In this document: positions 23,438 to 34,685 of the stretch, piece by piece
Numbering within the stretch: the first letter of the stretch is position 1
Layout: every line of letters starts with the position of its first letter
Assembly: GCA_964019055.1 (NCBI GenBank)
Contig: OZ025211.1
Span: forward strand, 13,592,082-13,656,081
Length of the DNA: 64,000 nt
Source of the DNA: Anthopleura xanthogrammica
Taxonomy: Eukaryota > Cnidaria > Anthozoa > Actiniaria > Actiniidae
Reading direction: 5' to 3'
The notes under the pieces: model-generated
The model's input: only the letters and a program-made list of their open reading frames with translations
Database searches by the model: none
What the model was told of the DNA's origin: nothing
Position numbers and translations under genes: made by a program

Positions 23438-25250
23438 TAGAGATGTTCCGTGTAAGCTCACTATTTTACTATAATGATAATGAGTCAACAAAATATGCAA
23501 ATGAGTTTTACTAACCATCCAAGCTTTGTAGCGTCTACAAACCTGACTGTATTTAATACACAAACACTTTTTTTCACAATTTGAAATTGATATTTTATTG
23601 AAACCAAAACAATATATGATCAATGTAGTATAGTATCTTGCGTGCTGTAGTATTTTGAGTGCTATGAAAGGTGAAACATAATCATCTAGTCGATACTGAA
23701 ATAATCTGATTTACGAAGCTTATTCACGAGAAATCAAAAATTCTCAAGTATATGTAACATAAATATTATTATTCACATTGGTCCTAGGTACTTTGTTAGT
23801 TCATCAAGTCTCAAACTGTCTGAAATAGCTCTATGTGACGCTGTGCGAGAAATGTGCACAGCTCAACAACAATCGGTTGGAACCAGCGTGGGTGACGCCA
23901 GAGAGATCCTATTGCTCTATATTATTTCACATGTTTGATTGTATGCTCGACAGAAACACGGTAGTGACTTAGGCGTCGGTTGAATTTCTGGGCACAGCGT
24001 TTCTGCAATATCCCCATTCATCTTATTTGCTGCTGTCGAAACAGTGTCACAAGAGGTTCTATATCAGGGTATCCTTGATCGGCTAAAAGAATAGCACCAG
24101 GAGGTAAATCAAGTGCTTTTCCAGGACCTACTGGAGTCATGAGCCTGTAAGTCATTGCATCAACCATACTACCAATAAACCCAGTCTGCAAAAATCTAAT
24201 GTTCATTGTAGGTGATAATTTGTGTATTAAGGAGATGATAATGGCGATGTCCACTATAGAAATCACGCTGTGGTTCTACCTGTGGCCTATATATCCTGTG
24301 AGGGGTTCCATCAATGCACCCTACCGCATTTGGAAACGATTCCAAAAAGCCTATCATAGCATTCCACTCAGCTATGGTAGACCAAGTAATTTGCTTTGAA
24401 AATATCTCCAAAGAACGGGAACATGATAGGTAATTGCTGATACAGTTTGAGTACTTACGTCAAATAACAACACAAGGCTATCAAGATAGGAATACTTCCT
24501 TAGCCAGATCATGACCATTAACACTTGATTTGTCATATTCAGTTTTCCTCTTCTCTGTCTCTGTCTAATGTTCCCATTTCTATTAGTACGACGCAATTCT
24601 GGAGTAACATCTCGAACTATCTGTTCTAGTGTCTCGGGTAATTCGCCAGTATTTAGCCAAAATAAATATCGATGTCGACGATACATGGTGAACACGTCAC
24701 GCCCATAAAAAGGTAAGTGTGGTCCAAAGGGAAGACGGTTGATCAACGAAATGTTCGACTCTGTCATTGGAGGACCCAGAGAAATAAGAACAAGTATAAA
24801 AGGGACTACAATACGTTGCAAACAATTTTGAAAACTCACAAGCGAAGACGGATATGTCAACAGAGGCAGTATAGTACTAAGCAGCATAGAAAGTTCAAGT
24901 ACCCGCCCTCTCCTCTTTTTTCTTCTAACATGCTTTCTCCTGTTTATCTTCGACATTATTCAGCTTGTGAAAAAATCACAAGCTAGTGAGCGCGTTTTAT
25001 GCTGGAGATAAATACTTTCGCAAGTAGATGTGAAAATTGACAATGCTACCATCAATTCCAGCACGAGCCAGTGGCATTAGCATGCCTTGAATTTGTTTTC
25101 TCAGCATTTCTGACAAGACAGTGTTGGATGTAACTACACATAAGACGCGAGCTAGCTAGCTACAATTGAAGGTTAGTAAAACTCATTTGCATATTTTGTT
25201 GACTCATTATCATAAATAGTAAAATAGTGAGCTTACACGGAACATCTCTA
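23438..25250 (-). mobile_element. Harbinger/IS5-like DNA transposon with ~80-bp inverted repeats
   Basis: Terminal inverted repeats 23438-23516 and 25171-25250 match with one indel and few mismatches; both ends start TAGAGATGTTCCGTG. The flanks carry the same four bases TTAT (23434-23437 and 25251-25254). Removing the element plus one TTAT restores a continuous host frame across the junction, which supports these boundaries. A minus-strand transposase with the DDE_Tnp_4 signature lies inside. PIF/Harbinger elements usually duplicate 3 bp and ISL2EU 2 bp, so a 4-bp duplication is unusual. Confidence 0.85.
23811..24956 (-). pseudogene. DDE_Tnp_4-type transposase (HARBI1-like)
   Basis: The N-terminal ORF (24956-24372) is basic and carries a helix-turn-helix-like MVMIWLRKYSYLDSLVLLF segment. 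The catalytic part follows in shifted frames: first Asp in NAVGCIDGTPHRI, then YYSGH-type FYSGHRHYH, second Asp in AILLADQGYPD, and the Glu in VEHTIKHVK before the AIGSLWRHPRW stretch. Two frameshifts (near 24400 and 24210) and two in-frame stops (near 24017 and 23915) make it inactive. The frame ends at 23811. It belongs to the transposon whose inverted repeats flank it. Confidence 0.85.
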
Positions 25251-25254
25251 TTAT

Positions 25255-26458
25255 ACCCACAAACTCAAGCAAGATTATCATGTTAGTCAGGAGCTTACAG
25301 GAGCAACAGGTTTAAGGAAAGGATCCAAGGTTTTCTTGGTGGAAGGGTGACATTTGTCCCTCCATTAAACCCTTCTGAGCCCCATTCAATAGTCTCTCCA
25401 AATCTTGAGGAAGCTGCACTGCGTACATTGCTCAAAGAGCAAAATACTCAGGACGATTTAGAGGGAGCTGTATCGAGTGATGATGATTTGAACAATGATG
25501 CCTTAGAATATGTTGATATAGATGCTGAATTGTTAAGTTGGCTTTACTGTGTCGCAATTAAGGTTCACCATGATGTAAATTCTGCACCTGGCCATAATTG
25601 CATTGGAAGAAGTAATCAAGCAAGTGCCAAGGAAATAGTTCCAGAAAGTTTGTTTATTTTAATTTCTCTCTTGTGCTCTGGTCAACAAGAGGAGGAATCG
25701 GACGCAGATGTGCAAACATGAGTACTAAGTATTTGCCAAGACATGTTGTTCCTAGCTTCCAGGGGACGTAAGCTAACACTGAAGCATATTGGCTTGGGTC
25801 TCACTGTTTACCAGGCAACTCGATCGAAAGAGCTTGTACAGCTTTTGCACTCCGCAGGTCACTCTGTTAGCTATGAAACTGTTCTTACAATAGACAATAC
25901 TATCGCAACTTCACGGAAATGTCCGAAACAAGCTACATAAAATACGCTTTAGACAACATTGACATAAATGAAGAGACACTTAGTGGCACGGGCAAATTTC
26001 ATGCAACTCAAGTTGCAGCTTTTCGTCGAAAGGAACCTGGTGAACCGGCAATGGATATTCAGTTGACTCCAAAATCAGACAGGCATCTGGATCTAGAAGT
26101 ACCATCAGAGCTACATGAGCTCAGCGAAGTTTTACTTGAAAACAAGAAACCAGAACCAGCACTACAGGGAACTGTTAAGGAAGAGTGGTATACCCCCGAC
26201 AAGATAAAAATCGACGAATCGTACAAGGAGCTTGGTTGGATTCTAAACCGGCTAGCTCTACAACAACCTGAGCTTCAGAAAATACCAGGGTGGTCTGGTT
26301 TTAATGGGGTATTGTCTACTAATGAATCACAGGTCACAGTCGTTGGCCCACTGCCTATCGTTAATGCCCCTGCACACGAATTTCAGACTTTGTTGACACT
26401 CATACAAAGATGCAAGGCAATGACGACGCTTAGAAATGGAAAATATATGGCGCGCTGA
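25255..26458 (+). pseudogene. Multicopy ORF family, C-terminal part
   Basis: The frame continues from the transposon junction (THKLKQDYHVSQELTGATG) and shifts several times through ORFs at 25347-25721, 25743-25940 and 25919-26458. Recognisable segments are an acidic region, KHIGLGLTVYQATRSKELVQ, DNIDINEETLSGTGKFHATQ, IPGWSGFN and GPLPIVNAPAHEF. I associate these with a repetitive cnidarian ORF family of unknown function. Known relatives appear to continue past RNGKYM, but here a TGA follows at 26456-26458, so it is truncated. Most likely a mobile-element-associated gene. Confidence 0.6.
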
Positions 26459-26873
26459 TCTAGACAAAAATACATCATAATAAATATGATACTTTTTTGC
26501 AAATGTACGACTTATTTTGATGAAAATAAACCTTATTTGAAATTATAATACATTATTTCAATTGTTACTTGTATTAATATTTGATGTTTTTTGCCTAATA
26601 CAAAACAAAACTTCCGAAAACGAACGACATTTGGAATCAGTAACTTGTTTATAAATATTTCGTACTTGTTCGAAAAAATAATACTTGTTCAAAATAAATT
26701 GATTATTTCAAAATATAATACTTGATTAAATAAATAATACTTGCTTGAAGATATTCATACTTGTCTGAATTTAATACTTGTTCGAATATAATACTTGTTG
26801 GCAAATATAATACTTAGCCCACGATCATTTGGTCAGCAGTATCTATTTTTCAAGGAGAGGTCCTGGCACTAGT
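26459..26873. repeat. AT-rich degenerate minisatellite
   Basis: From about 26640 to 26816 the word AATACTTGTTCGAA/AATA recurs at irregular spacing of about 17-30 bp. No gene is supported. Confidence 0.55.
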
Positions 26874-27061
26874 TTGTCCCAAATGAATGCCATCTTTCCG
26901 AGACTGCCCGTTCTTGTGACATTCGATCGTGCGAGTTTTTAATACTCCATTTAGACTTCAAATATAGTTATATAGCTGACAAGATACTGGATCGGCTTGT
27001 AGAAGCCGTAAACTCCTTGAGGAAAAATAATTCTGGACGAACGAATACTACAAATGATGCA
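26874..27061 (+). pseudogene. HECT ligase-like gene, N-terminal piece 1
   Basis: A plus-strand open frame runs from a TAG just before 26874 to the TTAA target site at 27062-27065, containing YIADKILDRLVEAVNSLR. It is continuous in frame with the sequence after the TTAA transposon (34006), which reads LYPSTRGRGLTTTF. The piece has no domain of its own; its assignment rests on the piece that follows it. Confidence 0.5.
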
Positions 27062-27065
27062 TTAA

Positions 27066-27832
27066 GAGGCCGTGTCTGTAAAAATCAAACATCGCGTGGC
27101 CACAGTGAAAACATCGATTTTGTTCATATTTGGTCCAAACATGTAGAATACCACATAGTTAAACGTACTGGTGTTCATTTTCGATAATTTCACTTTTATT
27201 TTAAAAAAATCGAGAAAATCGATTTTGGTCGCCGGCCTCAATTAAGCCCAAATCGAAGGCGAAAATGGTAGGTCTGAAAAAGGCGTTTGCGTAAAAAAAT
27301 GAAGCAAACTAGAGAAAATCTGTTTTGAAATATTGATAAAGGAAAGGTTAAAGATAAATTTAAGCTAAAATATTAATAGGGAAACACGATTTAATAAGTG
27401 ATCAGAAACTATTTAAGAACTACATTTTTCGGGTTCTTAGATATTTAAATTTCACCCTTAGTTTGCAAAGCTTATTTTAATGTGCACCGGGTACTCGGAT
27501 TTATCTTAAATTCCAACCATAATAACTTCGAATATTAAGCTAAATCATATGTAAAATTCAGTTTGGGTTATTCGATGAGCGCTATATACGAAACTCTCGA
27601 ATTCAGAGAAATTTAGGTTGTTTCGACTTGGATCCAAAAAAACCTGTTCGAGGCAGACATGACTGTATCCCATTATAATTTTATTATGCTTCATTTCTTA
27701 TATTTGTCTTATATTAATATTAGATACTAAATGCAATACATTAAAATTCTTTGCCCTTGTTGGACTTTAGTTTAAAATCATTTTCCTTACATTTCAAAAT
27801 AAGCATGTAAACATATGCACCGGCACGATCTA
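27066..27832 (+). repeat. Left terminal inverted repeat of TTAA transposon copy 1
   Basis: Matches 33211-34001 in inverted orientation with small indels and scattered substitutions. It contains paired AAAATCGA words near 27208-27225 and no ORF. Confidence 0.85.
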
Positions 27833-28239
27833 TAGATAATTTCACGACCCATATTAATTATAGTACTTTGACAATTTCTAAAAACAACAAATTTTTTTAT
27901 TTCATTCTTTATATTATTTTCAAAAAAAATATTAGATTTATGCAAAATTTAGACACACACACAAAACACAACATAACCGGCTGATGAGAATTAAAACTGA
28001 GATAAATTACCTGACGAAGAGCTAGTAGAAATGGTACATAAGTTGCAATTTCTAGTTGTGATACATAAAGTAGCTAGGCATTTACCTATTCAAGATGAAG
28101 CGACCGGTGGCCAATTATTTAATTACGACCTTAGAAATAAGGCCTTGATGAAAGTTGGCTTTACAGGTTTTACTCTTATTCTAAATATCTTCCTATACTT
28201 AAATTCGGGTTTTATAATTTTGGATCGCAGTTTATGTAG
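27833..28239. other. Transposon 5' internal region
   Basis: Between the left inverted repeat and the first recognisable exon. A 72-codon ORF at 28031-28249 is open but has no recognisable domain; it may be a decayed first exon. Confidence 0.35.
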
Positions 28240-28362
28240 ACAATGCTGAAATTTCGAAACACGATAATCCAAGAAAATGGCCTAAAGCAGAGCGAGGAAT
28301 TGGAAAAATGTTCTCTGAAGTAATTTTTGAAAAAACCGGAAAATGTATACCAGTTGGTTCAG
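28240..28362 (+). pseudogene. TTAA-transposon gene, early exon
   Basis: Bounded by an acceptor (TTTATGTAG) and a donor (TCAG^GTAAGT). The translation includes WPKAERGIGKMFSEVIFE and ends CIPVGS. The second copy has the same end, VVPIGS, with its donor at the same codon phase (62949). The shared intron position ties the two genes together. Confidence 0.6.
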
Positions 28363-29132
28363 GTAAGTTGGTTCAGTATATCTCTCGTAAATTTGGCTTC
28401 GTGGATCGCGATAAATCCTTGCATTGGGCTCAGTTCTGTCATTTGCACACAGTCTTCCATTCGGCCTAAGGTGTTCAGTGACTTCAAATTGTACTTGTTT
28501 GCATATTGTAAGGTATTTAGAATATAAGCATTGACTTTTATGAAAATGCATCTAAATTCATGAGCATTGCTAACATCGAGTTATATTTTTGAAAAAAAAC
28601 CAACCCAAAATGAAATGTACGAGGAAGATCGCGCGAGATAAGCTGAGTCGGCTATGCTGATTGATCGTTGGTTCATTGACTCTCATTGTCATTTTTGGCG
28701 GGAACCCAAAAAAAATCACTAAGATGGTACAAAGCCGGATCCAGGATTTTTGGAAGACGAGTTTGGCACGCATAGCAAAATGATCGGAGATAACGAAATT
28801 AACATATATGAGGGGGGAAGGGGTGGGGCTTATAAACCTCTCAACCCCCCTGGACCCGCCCTTGAAGTTATACACTCATAAAAAGAAACACCATTCTATT
28901 ATATACAAAATTATGGATAGTTTACTTTCTTATATCTTTTGTGTTCTCAGTCAGTATCAATCAGTATATTTTAATCAAATTATTTTCATAATCAATACTT
29001 AGCAAGGTATAAGGCATGATGCATCTTCAAATAACAAATAGCTCCAATTCCAAATCCTGTTGGGAGCTGTTTCTGTGAATTATTTACCGGTTTTGTGAAT
29101 GATTCTAAAAAACTTGTGTTCTCTTGCTGCAG

Positions 29133-30127
29133 ACGCCTGAAAATAGCCATATCGACGTGAAGGTTGGTAGTCATTACACGACAGGAAGTCTATCAACTGA
29201 TGAAAAACGATCAAGCATCTATATTCTACAAGACAGTGATAGCTCCGATGGTGATGACGCAGATTCAACCACACCTTTACAACAATTAAATATATATTTA
29301 GGAAAGCGTGACGTCATTCCAATTCGTAACATCTTAAAAACACCATGGGATCAAGCATCTGGCAGAACAAAAAGAAGATACACCCAAAAAGCTAAGAAAG
29401 TTGTTAAACTGTTATGAAGGAAATTGCACCAAACGACCCGGACATGGTTTTTGCTTCTGTAAAATCAAGCGTTGACTCAAGTAAAGATGAAGCCGAAAGT
29501 ATTGATGTTTCCTTAATGGATGCTTTAACCGAGTGCTACAAAAATGCAGGGCATTGGGAAGTTCGCCGTCAAATTCTTTCCATCATGGCTGACAAAGTCC
29601 ATTTTCTAACACTACAAAAATGGATTCCAGACCTGACACGGTATCTGTATTACATCGCTAAGAAGCATTTACTTCTATATGGGAGAGGAACACCGGTCGA
29701 AAAACCTATCCAAACAAGAATGATGTGGCTCCAAAAAAATTAGAGCATTTTCTTTCCTTTATTACCAGCCCGCATATCATTTGGAGAGAAAACTCTAAAA
29801 CTTTCAACAGTTGAGATCAAAGTACCCAACGTAATCCGAACAATCATCCCCGAACGAATAGTGCAGCAGTACGAGGCCTTCTGTAGCGAAGTAAATTTTC
29901 CTCCTCTTAGCCGCAGTACTTTACACAGGAAACTTAAAGTATGCTCAGCATCCCAGAGAAAATCCTTACAAGGCCTTGATAATTTCAGTGCATATGGTGC
30001 GCAAGTTTTCGACGATTTAGAAGAAATGGTCGAAAATCTTGGAGATAGAGGCATGGGAATGTCATGGTCCAATCTCCAAAGAGATGAATTGAAGTCGTCC
30101 AAACGCTACTTAAAAGGGAACTATAAG
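29133..30127 (+). pseudogene. TTAA-transposon gene, central exon (decayed)
   Basis: Starts after the acceptor TTGCTGCAG and ends at the donor TATAAG^GTAAGC. It passes through three frames with breaks near 29412 and 29740. Visible segments are an acidic Ser/Asp stretch, QLNIYLGKRDVIPIRN, RRQILSIMADKV, EHFLSFITSPHI, KVPNVIRTIIPERIVQQY and KSLQGLDNFSAYGAQVF. I recognise these as parts of a repetitive metazoan ORF family; no catalytic residues can be assigned here. Confidence 0.65.
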
Positions 30128-30529
30128 GTAAGCGATGGAGGCCTTATTTTATTCAGGCGCATGCATGTAGCCGCTTCTTAAAGCAATATCCCTTATTTGT
30201 TCCCTTAAAGGGGTCGAAAGGTTAGTTAGAGGAACGCCTCATGCAGTCGTAAAAGTGCAGTCATAGTACCATTAAACCATGTGTACATCTTTCAAACTAT
30301 AAAGAGATAAAGGATATCAATAGTTCTCGGTAATGCAGAGATGAACTAGTTTTATCATCGAGTCTTTAAATTTACGAATTCTGAAAAAACGTTTCGATCT
30401 TAGCCCTTCGTATAGACCATGAGATACTTTAGCTATATATACTAATACTACTATTTGCGCTCAACTTGAGCTTACTGATACTTTAATTAAAATCCACATT
30501 TTTATGTTAATATTTGTTTGCTTGTTAAG

Positions 30530-31040
30530 GTACATGTCTCTGCGGCCTCTAAAGTTGCTGATCACTGTATTGCATATTCACTGAGTGACCCTAAGGACAA
30601 AGATTTTCAAATCGTTTGCAAGGATCACAAACATGACCTTCAGTGTGATCGCTGTTCCATCTTGAGGCAAGTACTACAAGACATTAAAGATTCAATAGCG
30701 TGCCCTAAGGTAAATTGCAGTTCAGACGACAAAGAAGAGATGGAATACATTATCAAGCAATCTGAAGAGAGCATTCTTGCGTGGAAAGCCCACTTGCTAA
30801 GATCCATAAATCAAGATGAAGCCCGACTTCGCGTTCTCGATAAGTTAGATCCAAATTCGATTTTACTCGTAAAAGACTGGGCAATGAAGTACTTACCACG
30901 CAAGTTTCGAGAAAGTCAGAGCGACTGGTTCGCAAAACGCGGAATTCCGTGGCATGTCACCGTGGCTACCCGTAATGTTCCAGAAATTGAAATGATCACC
31001 TTTATTCATCTCTTTCCTGCATGTACTCAAGACAGCGTGT
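30530..31040 (+). pseudogene. TTAA-transposon gene, Cys/His-rich segment
   Basis: After a 402-bp intron (donor at 30128, acceptor TTGTTAAG ending 30529) the frame reads VHVSAASKVADHCIAYSL, then CKDHKHDLQCDRC (a likely zinc-binding cluster), AWKAHLLRSINQDEARL, DWAMKYLPRKFRE and DWFAKRGIPWHVTV. It ends in a stop near 31042; the next segment is in another frame. Confidence 0.7.
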
Positions 31041-31060
31041 AATGTAATGTAATCTATCAA

Positions 31061-31807
31061 TTGAAGAAGGTTATGCCGATGCTCAAGTCCATTTATTACA
31101 GACAGGACAATGCCGACTGTTACCACTCAGGCCTTACCATGATAGGAGCTAAAGTTGTTGCAAAACGCCATGGAGTATCCCTGGAGCAATTAGATTTCTC
31201 TGATCCACAGGGAGGAAAGGGGCCATGTGACAGAAATGCCGCCAACATAAAATCGCACATCAATTTCCACCTTAATTCAGGACACGATGTTGAAACAGCG
31301 CAACAGTTGAAGACGGCTATTCAGTCTTGTGGTGGTGTTCATGGCGTTAGGGTATCGCTGTGCAACCCCCCTCCATCTATCCCAACAGCAGTGAAAGACA
31401 ATGCCATACCCAAACTGACTACTGAAGATCAAGATGAGACAAATGGTACAGCCGTAGGTTTCGTCCAGGTAAAGCCAAGACAACAAAAGAAAGTCAAACA
31501 GACCGCCTCCAAGGAAAATAAAGGCTCTTGTGATGACACATCTGATGATTTAGAAGAAATGGAATCAAGTCAGCTTTTTTCTTGCACGGAGGAAGAGTGT
31601 GTCAAATCGTACCAACGTTATTCAGCTCTTGAGCATCATTTACAGTGTGGGTCCCATAGAAGAGTTCTTGAACAGGCGACACTTCTAGATAAGGCAATGT
31701 TGGGTTACTCAATGAAGCTTGAAGAAGGCATTTCCTCAGTTCCTAATACAGATGGAAACGCTGGTGGTAACGTTGCTGGGAAGTCCAAGCCTTCTCTCAA
31801 GATGGGA
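31061..31807 (+). pseudogene. TTAA-transposon gene, DDE-like core and C2H2 finger
   Basis: This segment starts in a new frame with YYRQDNADCYHSG, then LDFSDPQGGKGPCDRNA, IKSHINFHLNSGHDVETA and HGVRVSL. The conserved Asp residues in RQDNA, FSDPQ and PCDRN look like transposase catalytic positions, but this is inference. A C2H2-like motif follows, CTEEECVKSYQRYSALEHH with HRR nearby, then LLDKAMLGYSMKLEEG. It ends at a TGA (31808) where relatives would be expected to have Trp. Confidence 0.65.
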
Positions 31808-31810
31808 TGA

Positions 31811-32353
31811 GCGCTCAAGTCTACTCAAGGAAAGAAACGATTTTCTTCCAAACAGAAAGACTATCTCGTCAAAGCGTTTAAAATTGGAGAGGTATCTGGT
31901 CTCAAGAAAGATCCCAAGACAGTTGCAAAGGAAATGCGAACAGCAAGAAACGAACACAGATAACGTATTTTCAAGGGGAATGAGTTTTTGACGCCACAGC
32001 AAATTTCAAACTTCTTCTCTCGCTATAAAGCAAACAAGAATAAGCAGGACACGGCGGAAGAGGATGCAGACACTGATGACGAAGATATTCAGAATATAGA
32101 AAGGGAAAAGGCCCTCAGTGACATCCGTGCTGAAGTCATAGAAGAAGCAACTCCATCTCATCCTATTGTGTACGATGTACATAACATTTGTGATCTCTCA
32201 GCAAGTTCAAAACTAAACAAGGTTTCCTTGAAAATGCTTGAAGAAATCTGCAATTACTTTGACATTTCTACGTCTGATATAAAAGTAAAATTGAAGAAGC
32301 CATACATTGATCGATTAGACTCGATGGTAAACCTTTGCTCCTGCAGCTCTAAA
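31811..32353 (+). pseudogene. TTAA-transposon gene, homeodomain-like tail
   Basis: Continues after the TGA with KKRFSSKQKDYLVKAFKIGE, KKDPKTVAKEMRTARN and, after a TAA and a frameshift near 31960-31988, LTPQQISNFFSRYKA. The spacing of helices (KQKDYL..., VAKEMR..., QQISNFFSRYK) resembles a homeodomain-like DNA-binding fold. The end includes an acidic stretch and a C-terminal helix pair (LEEICNYFDI, KPYIDRLD), stopping at 32353-32355. Confidence 0.65.
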
Positions 32354-32355
32354 TA

Positions 32356-33210
32356 GTTTATGGTAAAGGAGAATATAAAGAGGAGACTGACGTTCACTGT
32401 CTTTCAAACTCATGTTGAACTGGCCGGAAAGTTCGATATTCATGATCGTCTTGTGTTTAATTCCCACAACAAGGCTCATGCACGTTCAAGGTTTTCTACT
32501 GAACATCTTCAGCTTTGTTTCTGTGTCTCTTTCTCTCGATGGTAAACTGCAAGTGTGAACTGGATTGGTTGTTAACTAAATCATATTTAAAGATATTCTT
32601 TACGGTGATCTTGCCTGAGTCGAGACAGTGGCCCAGCCACGTCATGAATGTTTTGACAGTTTATGACACAAGCCGACTGTGTGAATGTCGGACGACTTGT
32701 TTATATTTTATCGGAATGGGGAAGAGAAAAGTGGAAGCATGCAGTAAGATTAAAGATTAGCAAGCATGAGCTTTATTAAAAACATCTATTTAAATTTCTT
32801 TCCTTTATTTTCAGTTTTCCTTTTCAAACTTTTTAAATGATTGTACTCTTTTTGGCGGAAATAACATAAAAATGCGTGATTTATTGACTACTGACTAGCT
32901 AGTAAGCGGCGGCATTATCCGGCCGTCTTTAGTAAAATTGAGCCAGATTTAGTTGCTTTGTGGAGAAAAAAATATAAAGCTGCATGCTTGACTATGAATA
33001 CCGGAAACAAGCAGGCCCCGCCACAGGGAGCCCACTTTAGATGAAAGTGAAAGGTAAAAATGAAACACCTTCCTCGAATTTATTTATCTTAAGGTAAAAA
33101 TAGCTAATTCAGAATAAACTAAACTTTAAAACTGATTTTAATAGAAAGAATCGTTAGCGATTGAAGGCTCACTCCAATCTTCGATTAGCTAGTGACAACG
33201 ACTTCGGTCT
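32356..33210. other. Transposon 3' internal region
   Basis: Between the gene end and the right inverted repeat. Short ORFs at 32360-32760 have no recognisable domain. Confidence 0.4.
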
Positions 33211-34001
33211 TAGATCGTGCCTGTGCATGTGTTTACATGCTTATTTTGAAATGTAAGGAAAATGATTTTAAACTAAAGTCCAACAAGGGCAAATAATTTT
33301 AATGTATTGCATTCAGTATCTAATATTAATATAAGACAAATATCAGAAATGAAGCAAAATTAAAATTAAAATTAAAAAACGGGATACAGTCATGTCTGCC
33401 TCGAACAGGTTTTCCTTTGATGCCAATTCGAAACAACCTAAATTTCTTTGAATTCGAGAGTTTCGTATATAGCTCTCATTGAAAAACCCAAACTGAATTT
33501 TACATATGATTTAGCTTAATATTCGAAGTTATTATGGCTGGAATTTTAGATAAATCCGAGTACCCGGTGCACATGAAAATAAGCTTTGCAAACTAAGGGT
33601 GAAATTTAAATATCTAAGAAACCCGAAAAATGTAGTTCGTAAATAGTTTCTGATCACTTATTAAATCGTGTTTCCCTATTAATATTTTAGCTTAAATTTA
33701 TCTTTAACCTTTCCTTTATCAATATTTTAAAACAGACTTTCTCTAGTTTGCTTCATTTTTTTACGCGAACGCCTTTTTCAGACCTACCATTTTCGCCTTC
33801 AATTTAGGCTTAATTGAGGCCGCTGGCGACCAAAATCGATTTTCTCGATTTTTTCACAATAAAAGTGAAATTATCGAAAATGAACACCAGTACGTTTATT
33901 TATGTGGTATTCCACGTGTTTGGACCAAATATGAACTAAATCGACTTTTCCAGTGTGGCCGCCGATTTTCGATTGTGTTTGATTTTTACAGACCTGCCCT
34001 C
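33211..34001 (-). repeat. Right terminal inverted repeat of TTAA transposon copy 1
   Basis: Inverted match to 27066-27832. The inner boundary lies at the shared AGATCGTGCC word (33212) and the outer at GCCCTC before the TTAA at 34002. Confidence 0.85.
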
Positions 34002-34005
34002 TTAA

Positions 34006-34469
34006 ACAATCTTTACCCCAGTACTCGTGGTCGTGGATTAACAACAACGTTTGTGAGACAACCGACAACTCAAGCAAGCAGTTCAGGTACCAGGGCAACT
34101 TTTCAGCCAAGTAAAAACTACAAAGGAAAAAAGGCATCTTTTCCAAAACAAAAGAAATCTAGCAAAGCCTCAAGCAAGCCTGCAGTGCTGAAAGATGTTA
34201 TTTTTACTACCTTCGCCCAATATGGAGAAAGTCCCACGAGGTGCCTTCAAAGAATCACTATATACATGAAATGTTGCAGCCGATGCCATAGGGATCGAGG
34301 AGGATATGTCTGAGCAAGACCTAAGATCTTTGTTTGATGAGATTTTCAAAGACAAGCTACATGGTTCTTTTGATCCTATAAAATGAATTTACTCGAGCAA
34401 TTCGGAATAAAATTGTTAGTGTGAACGCTTGGCCTGGTCATTTTACTGGCAAAGTGATAAAGTATTGAT
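34006..34469 (+). pseudogene. HECT ligase-like gene, N-terminal piece 2
   Basis: Continues the frame of 26874-27061 with RGRGLTTTFVRQPTT, a Ser/Lys-rich linker, and PAVLKDV. After a frameshift near 34200 it reads VPRGAFKESLY, NVAADAIGIEEDMSEQDLR and LFDEIFKDKL. A further shift gives FTRAIRNKIVSV and PGHFTGKVIKY. The last parts resemble the region before the HECT domain in repetitive G2E3-like ligase genes. The Ngaro-like element starts directly after this (34470). The HECT domain itself is at 46213-47247, so this is probably the 5' half of that gene; that link is inference. Confidence 0.5.
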
Positions 34470-34651
34470 CTATTTTCACTACTCAAATTCCGCGAAATAT
34501 TAGCGTGCGTTAAGTCCAGCATCTTCATCTCCCGGGAATATGTTGTGTACCCTGTTTGGCATTTGCACATGCGTTATTTGCGTATTTAAAGCCTTGCTCT
34601 TCCTAGTTTAGTAGCATTTTCCATCATTGAGACGTACACACGGGTCACCTA
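34470..34651 (+). repeat. Split direct repeat A1 (182 bp)
   Basis: Identical over all 182 bp to 40169-40350, offset 5699 bp. It likely contains the element promoter; ATTTGCGTATTTAAAGCC (near 34576) includes a TATA-like TATTTAAA. Confidence 0.9.
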
Positions 34652-34685
34652 CAGTTTTCTCTAGTTTTTTCCTCGTCGCCGAAGC

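Larger units (their letters stand above)
27062..34005 (+). mobile_element. TTAA-flanked DNA transposon with ~770-bp inverted repeats (copy 1)
   Basis: TTAA at 27062-27065 and 34002-34005 flank termini that read GAGGCCGTGTCTGTAAAAAT on the left and, as reverse complement, GAGGGCAGGTCTGTAAAAAT on the right. The inverted repeats extend to about 27832 and from about 33211. Removing the element and one TTAA joins two halves of one reading frame. Inside is a multi-exon plus-strand gene (28240-32353). TTAA target sites are known for piggyBac and Kolobok, but the encoded protein is not piggyBac-like by eye; Kolobok or an unclassified superfamily is possible. Confidence 0.85.

Noticed and set aside
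28808..29002. GC-rich short ORF around GGGGGGAAGGGGTGGGG
   Set aside because: Low-complexity sequence inside a transposon intron; no start context or domain.
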